NCBI GenBank assembly: GCA_963764665.1
Contig: CAVXTL010000026.1
Location: forward strand, 124,001-188,000
Length of the DNA: 64,000 bases
DNA from: JACVRW01 sp963764665
GTDB lineage: Bacteria > Actinomycetota > Thermoleophilia > Solirubrobacterales > Thermoleophilaceae
Direction of reading: 5' to 3'
Shown here: positions 60,460 through 64,000 of the stretch, one piece after another
How the letters are laid out: each line of letters starts with the position of its first letter
Numbering within the stretch: the first letter of the stretch is position 1
Notes under the pieces: model-generated
What the model was told of the DNA's origin: nothing
What the model saw: the letters and a program-made list of their open reading frames with translations, nothing else
The model's database searches: none
Translations under genes and position numbers: made by a program

Positions 60460-62016
60460 GTGTCAGCGGGGCATATCGCAGCGGCTGTCGTGGCCGTGCT
60501 GCTGGCGGCGTACGCCGTGTGGCGCTGGCGGCGCCTCGAGCTCGAGCGCAAGCTGGGCCTCCTGCTGGGCGCGGTCGCACTCGCGGTGTACGCGAGCGGC
60601 GTCCTGTCGGCCCTGCCGGATCCCAAGGAGCTGATCGGCGACATCGCCGAGACGCTTGGCGCCTGGACGTATCTGCTCGTGGGGATCATGGCCTTCCTCG
60701 AGACCGGCGCCTTCGTGGGCCTGATCGCGCCTGGCGAGACCGTGGTGATCGCCGGCGGCGTGATCGCGGGCCAGGGAGAGATCGAACTGCTCCCGCTGAT
60801 CGGGCTGGTGTGGGTCTGCGCGGTGCTCGGCGACACGACGAGCTTCTTCATCGGGCGACGCCTGGGCCGGAGCTTCCTGGAGCGTCACGGCCCGAGGGTC
60901 AAGATCACGCACGAGCGGCTCGACCAGGTCGAGGGCTACTTCGACCGCCACGGCGGCAAGACGATCCTGGTCGGCCGTTTCATCGGCCTGGTGCGGGCTC
61001 TCGCCCCTTTCATCGCAGGCGCGTCGGGGCTCGCGTACAGGCGCTTCCTTCCCTTCAGCGTCGTGGGCACAGGGCTCTGGGCCACCACGTTCTGCGTGCT
61101 CGGCTACGTCTTCTGGCGCTCGTTCGACCGCGTGGCGCACATCGCAGGCCAGGCGGTGTTCGGCTTCGGCCTGACCGTCGCGGTGATCGTCGGGATCGTC
61201 ACGGCCTACCGGCGGCGCGCGGAGATCCGCGCCTGGCTCAAGGCGCACGAGCGCCATCCGCTCGTGCGCCCTCTGTTCGTGATCGGGCGCCCCGCGTACC
61301 GGCTCCTCGTTCGGCCGGTGGTGGTGGTCCTGGCGCCCGAGGTGCGCTTCCTGATGGACCGGCTCTCGATCAAGCTCGTGACCGCGATGGCGGTGGCGGG
61401 CGCCGGCATCTACGTCTTCGTCCTCTACGTCACGGTGGTCTACGGGTCCACGGCGCTCACGCCGCTCGACCGCGAGCTGTTCGACGTCGGTCGCCATCTG
61501 CGCACGGACTTCGGCGTCGACGTGGCCAAGGTGATCACCGAGCTGGGCTCGTTCCCGAGCGTCATGGCCATGCTGGTCGTGTCCGGCGTGGTGCTGTTGG
61601 CGCGCGGGCGGCCGCTGGACGCGGCGCTGCTGCTGCTCGGGTTCGCGCTTGTGGTCGTCGCGGTGGACGTGACCAAGGAGGCCGTCGACCGCGTGCGGCC
61701 GGCCGGGCCGCTGGTGGACACGAGCGAGGCCTCGTTCCCGAGCGGGCACGCCGCATACGCCACCGCCTGGATCGCCGCGGCGGTGGCGCTCACCCGCGAA
61801 CGCGGGCTGCCCAGCCAGGCGGCGATCGTCACGGGCGCGATCGTCCTCGCGGCCGCGATCGGTCTGACCAGGGTCTATCTGCGTGCGCACTACTGGTCGG
61901 ACGTGGCGGCCGGCTGGGCGCTCGGCCTCGGCATCTTCGGCCTGCTGGCCACGATCGTCCTGGTCGTCGAGCAGGTCCGCAACAATGGGCGCGACACCGC
62001 CGCCTCGTCCCCATGA
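60460..62016 (+). CDS. DedA-PAP2 fusion membrane protein
   Basis: A 518-aa polytopic protein. After one N-terminal helix comes a DedA/SNARE-associated domain (about 70-240): AFLETGAFVGLIAPGE, GRRLGRSF, LVGRFIGLVRALAPFIAG. A second half (290-510) is a PAP2 phosphatase with KEAVDRVRP, SFPSGHA and RVYLRAHYWSDVAAGW, the three phosphatase motifs complete. It could flip and dephosphorylate undecaprenyl pyrophosphate or a phosphatidate-like lipid. Starts with GTG 60460 (TACAGT 7 nt upstream) and overlaps the next small gene by 4 nt. Confidence 0.9.
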   Translation: MSAGHIAAAVVAVLLAAYAVWRWRRLELERKLGLLLGAVALAVYASGVLSALPDPKELIGDIAETLGAWTYLLVGIMAFLETGAFVGLIAPGETVVIAGGVIAGQGEIELLPLIGLVWVCAVLGDTTSFFIGRRLGRSFLERHGPRVKITHERLDQVEGYFDRHGGKTILVGRFIGLVRALAPFIAGASGLAYRRFLPFSVVGTGLWATTFCVLGYVFWRSFDRVAHIAGQAVFGFGLTVAVIVGIVTAYRRRAEIRAWLKAHERHPLVRPLFVIGRPAYRLLVRPVVVVLAPEVRFLMDRLSIKLVTAMAVAGAGIYVFVLYVTVVYGSTALTPLDRELFDVGRHLRTDFGVDVAKVITELGSFPSVMAMLVVSGVVLLARGRPLDAALLLLGFALVVVAVDVTKEAVDRVRPAGPLVDTSEASFPSGHAAYATAWIAAAVALTRERGLPSQAAIVTGAIVLAAAIGLTRVYLRAHYWSDVAAGWALGLGIFGLLATIVLVVEQVRNNGRDTAASSP

Positions 62017-62234
62017 CTGATTTCACCACCACCGAGATCACGATCGCGCTGGCCATCGGGCTGACCGTCTCGTGTTACGCGGCTCTGATCGTGATGCCGG
62101 CCTGGCGCTGCTACGGGCGGCTGTGGGAGAAGCTCGCCGCGAGCTTCCTCACGCTGTTCATCCTCGCGACGCTGCTCGGGACGGGCACCGTCATCGGACT
62201 TGCGGTCGTGTGGAGCTACGACCGCTACGCCTAA
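62013..62234 (+). CDS. Small two-helix membrane protein
   Basis: A 73-aa protein with two TM helices (IALAIGLTVSCYAALIVM, then FLTLFILATLLGTGTVIGLAVVW) and an intervening basic loop RCYGRLWEKL. ATG 62013 overlaps the DedA-PAP2 stop (ATGA), so it is probably co-translated and may associate with that enzyme. No family recognised. Confidence 0.7.
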   Translation: MTDFTTTEITIALAIGLTVSCYAALIVMPAWRCYGRLWEKLAASFLTLFILATLLGTGTVIGLAVVWSYDRYA

Positions 62235-62312
62235 GCTCGGCAACCGCGCTCCAGCCTGCATTCAAGCCGGTAAATGGGCGGAAAGCGCCGTGACTCGGAG
62301 GCGGGTCGTCGG

Positions 62313-62318
62313 TACGAT
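62313..62318 (+). promoter_or_regulatory. Promoter (-10 box) of PucR-type gene
   Basis: TACGAT ends 6 nt before ATG 62325; GTGACT at 62290-62295 is a plausible -35 with a 17-nt spacer. Confidence 0.55.
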
Positions 62319-62324
62319 CGGGGC

Positions 62325-63632
62325 ATGTCGGTCTCGCACGAACCGGCGGGCGCGGCCGGTGCATTGATCGTGGAGCCGCGCTCGTTCCTGGACGCGCTGG
62401 GAGAGGTCTCCGAAGCTGTGGAGGCCGGTGCCGGCCTGCCCAGCGTGGCCCGCGCGGCGGGCCGGGCCATCGACGCGAGCGTGATCGTGCTCGACTCGAG
62501 GAGCAGCGTGCTGGCGGTGGCCTGCGCGTCGCCGGAGGACGAGCGCGCCGTGATGGCGCTCGAGGGAGACGCCCGGAGCGTCGAGCTCACGGTCGCCGAG
62601 GTGGCGGTCGGGGAGCTCCGCTACCGCGTACGGGCCGCCGAGCCTGTTCCCTCGCTGCTTCGCGTCGTGGCCAACCTCATCGGATTGGAGGTCGACCGCG
62701 CTCAGGCGCCGGAGCGCGCCAGCGAGGCCGCCGTGGCGGACTTCGTCAACGACCTTCTCGCGCGCCGGATCCCCGACGGGGAGACGGTGGCCGCGCGCGC
62801 GGCCGAGCTCGGCTGCGACCTGTCGGCGGGAGCGAGCGTGCTCGTCGCCCGCGCCCGGCCGCAGCATCCGGAGGAGGGCGACTGGCGCGCGCGCGTGCTC
62901 ACGGTCGCCGAGCGGGGTGCCCGGGCGGTTGAGCGCACGGCCCTGACGGCGCTCGTCTCCCCGGGCTGGGTGGCGCGCCAGGGCCGGTCCAAGGCCGGCG
63001 AGGCGGCGGCCGCGGGCAGCCGCGAGCTCGTGATCATCGCGCCCGGCCCCGACGCCGCGGCGGGACGCCGCGTGGCCGAGGCCGTGCACGGCGAGCTCGA
63101 GGCGGGCCTGCCCGCGCACGCGCTCACCGTTGCGATCAGCCGCCACGCCGACGACCCGGCCGACCTGCACCGAGCGGGCACCGAGGCGCTGCTGGCGGCG
63201 AACGTGGCCGAGGCACGCGGCCTCGAGCAGCTCTCGTTCGAGGAGACCGGCGCCTACCGGCTGCTGCTGCCGGCGATGAGCGAGGACCCGAGCGAGCTCC
63301 AGGGTTTCTTCGAGGAGACCGTCGCGCCGCTCGTGGACTACGACGAGCAGTACGAGACCGAGCTGGTCCGCACGCTCGAGAGCTTCCTGGACGCCGACGG
63401 GAACGTGGCGCGCACCGCCGAGCGCCTCTTCACCCACCGGCACACGATCCGCTACCGGCTCGAGCGCGTGCGCGAGCTGAGCGGCCTCGACGTGTCCTCC
63501 ACGGACGGCCGCGAGCGCCTCTCGCTGGGGCTCAAGGCGATGCGGGTCCTGGGGATACACCCGCCGGGCGGACCGGCCCAGGAGAAGGGCGCCGAAGCCG
63601 GCCGCGTGCCACTCGAGCGTAAGGACCGCTGA
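62325..63632 (+). CDS. PucR-type helix-turn-helix regulator
   Basis: A 435-aa regulator. The N-terminal part (about 1-120) is a variable sensor-like region, the middle a GGDEF-like degenerate domain (SAGASVLVARARP), and the C-terminus the PucR HTH_30 domain: RTLESFLDADGNVARTAERLFTHRHTIRYRLERVRELSGLD. Relatives control purine or other nitrogen/carbon metabolism; the inducer is unknown. ATG 62325 is set by TACGAT 6 nt upstream; an earlier in-frame GTG/ATG at 62274 is rejected. Confidence 0.88.
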   Translation: MSVSHEPAGAAGALIVEPRSFLDALGEVSEAVEAGAGLPSVARAAGRAIDASVIVLDSRSSVLAVACASPEDERAVMALEGDARSVELTVAEVAVGELRYRVRAAEPVPSLLRVVANLIGLEVDRAQAPERASEAAVADFVNDLLARRIPDGETVAARAAELGCDLSAGASVLVARARPQHPEEGDWRARVLTVAERGARAVERTALTALVSPGWVARQGRSKAGEAAAAGSRELVIIAPGPDAAAGRRVAEAVHGELEAGLPAHALTVAISRHADDPADLHRAGTEALLAANVAEARGLEQLSFEETGAYRLLLPAMSEDPSELQGFFEETVAPLVDYDEQYETELVRTLESFLDADGNVARTAERLFTHRHTIRYRLERVRELSGLDVSSTDGRERLSLGLKAMRVLGIHPPGGPAQEKGAEAGRVPLERKDR

Positions 63633-63647
63633 ACGACGTAGCGGTGG

Positions 63648-63653
63648 TACCTT
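63648..63653 (+). promoter_or_regulatory. Possible -10 box of tRNA-Gln
   Basis: TACCTT lies 14 nt before the tRNA 5' end. Confidence 0.35.
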
Positions 63654-63667
63654 CGCCGGGCCCTCGT

Positions 63668-63741
63668 TGGGGAGTGGTCTAATGGCATGACGCGTGGTTT
63701 TGGTCCACGAAATGGTCCGGGTTCGATTCCCCCCTCCCCAG
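63668..63741 (+). tRNA. tRNA-Gln (anticodon TTG), T-stem mismatched
   Basis: Acceptor TGGGGAG/CTCCCCA with discriminator G, D arm with TAATGGCAT loop, anticodon stem CGTGG/CCACG with loop TTTTGGT (anticodon TTG, Gln). The T loop TTCGATT is canonical, but the T stem is CCGGG/CCCCC: the three loop-side pairs form and the two outer ones are C-C mismatches. Expected 3' strand would be CCCGG. CCA is not encoded (GCCT follows). Confidence 0.82.
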
Positions 63742-63786
63742 CCTAAATCCGTCCGCTACGCATGGGAACATACGTTCGTATGCTGA

Positions 63787-64000
63787 GCTGCCCGAACACG
63801 CTACTCGGAGGCCGAGGCCCGGGAGGCAGTAGCCGCCTCGCGTTCGTATGCCGAGACCCTTCGCCGGCTCGGGATGTGTGTCAGCGGTGGCGGCGCCGGC
63901 GTTCTACGCAAATGGGTCCAGGCGTGGGGAATATCGGTCGAGCACTTCGACCCGTACTGGGCGGCCCGTAATCGCGTGGGGCGGACCGTCAGACCGCTGG
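63787..64000 (+). CDS. Probable HNH endonuclease-type protein, 5' part (truncated by window; start unclear)
   Basis: The frame reads RYSEAEAREAVAASRSYAETLRRLGMCVSGGGAGVLRKW and WGISVEHFDPYW, matching the N-terminal helix-turn-helix region found before the HNH domain in many actinobacterial HNH nucleases. It is open to the end of the window, so the HNH motif itself is not visible. A TGA at 63784-63786 precedes it and no ATG/GTG/TTG lies before residue 29, so the N-terminus may be frameshifted from the ATG at 63762 or the gene may be a remnant. It starts just after a tRNA gene, a common integration position. Confidence 0.5.

Noticed and set aside
60463..61890. 475-aa antisense frame over the DedA-PAP2 gene
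   Set aside because: Charged, motif-free shadow frame with no start signal.

Overview
The window is a 64 kb piece of a very GC-rich bacterial chromosome, about 70% GC judged by eye. Gene content points to an actinobacterium of the class Thermoleophilia, most likely near Solirubrobacterales. The signs are a large-type SRP RNA with ffs/dnaX/ebfC/recR synteny, a secreted collagen-like protein with the N-terminus typical of that class, DnaX without its zinc cysteines, class-E-like succinate dehydrogenase genes, many GTG/TTG starts, and many promoters that appear to be leaderless. The assignment is inference from gene families; no 16S or marker search was possible.

Layout. 1-2741: four overlapping genes for a sigma-factor partner-switching module (PP2C phosphatase/HATPase, two STAS antagonists) and a Baeyer-Villiger-type flavin monooxygenase. 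2749-11819: mixed cell-envelope and metabolic genes (CAP-domain protein, GST, thioesterase, GIY-YIG, two YihY proteins, CPA1 antiporter, and a 48-aa His/Cys-rich peptide gene 4 nt upstream of a 453-aa unknown). 11881-19670: lineage-specific and secreted proteins, two of them broken by several frameshifts, plus tRNA-Val and RidA. 19674-24337: SRP RNA, a Tat-exported PhoD phosphatase, then dnaX-ebfC-recR. 24386-29490: a molybdopterin oxidoreductase broken by one frameshift, a GH3-like lipid-anchored or secreted protein and a seven-bladed propeller. 29560-31889: lysC-asd. 31928-36338: sdhA-sdhB-sdhE-like cysteine-rich subunit, then a LuxR regulator with a degenerate receiver. 36417-37325: a strong stem-loop and a DUF559 pseudogene. 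37246-45154: M50/CBS protease, MFS exporter, NAD-type isocitrate dehydrogenase with malate dehydrogenase, small regulators and an MBL hydrolase. 45192-48594: hsp20-lon and a membrane protein, closed by a clear hairpin terminator. 48699-53613: TetR regulator, glycyl-tRNA synthetase, FmdB zinc ribbon, lipase, LCP protein. 53637-62234: ROK kinase, rsmI, M23 peptidase, metG, tatD, rsmA, ispE, DedA-PAP2 fusion. 62325-64000: PucR regulator, tRNA-Gln and the start of a probable HNH gene.

How the genes work together. The TCA enzymes (isocitrate and malate dehydrogenases, succinate dehydrogenase) lie within 10 kb. The aspartate pathway (lysC-asd), the proteostasis pair (hsp20-lon), DNA replication and repair (dnaX, ebfC, recR) and the rsmI-metG-tatD-rsmA-ispE block are conserved housekeeping groups. 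The clearly disrupted genes are four accessory genes (a FnIII/lipoprotein-like gene, a collagen-like gene, the molybdopterin oxidoreductase and the DUF559 gene), while all housekeeping genes are intact. This favours real gene decay over random sequencing error, except perhaps for the single indel at about 25.27 kb.

No CRISPR array, complete prophage, insertion sequence or replication origin was seen. The most unusual items are the overlap of the partner-switching genes with a monooxygenase, the uncharacterised 48-aa peptide/453-aa protein pair, the anchor-less SDH arrangement, the overlapping divergent promoter at 53.6 kb, and the repeated TANNNT box 6-8 nt upstream of start codons.
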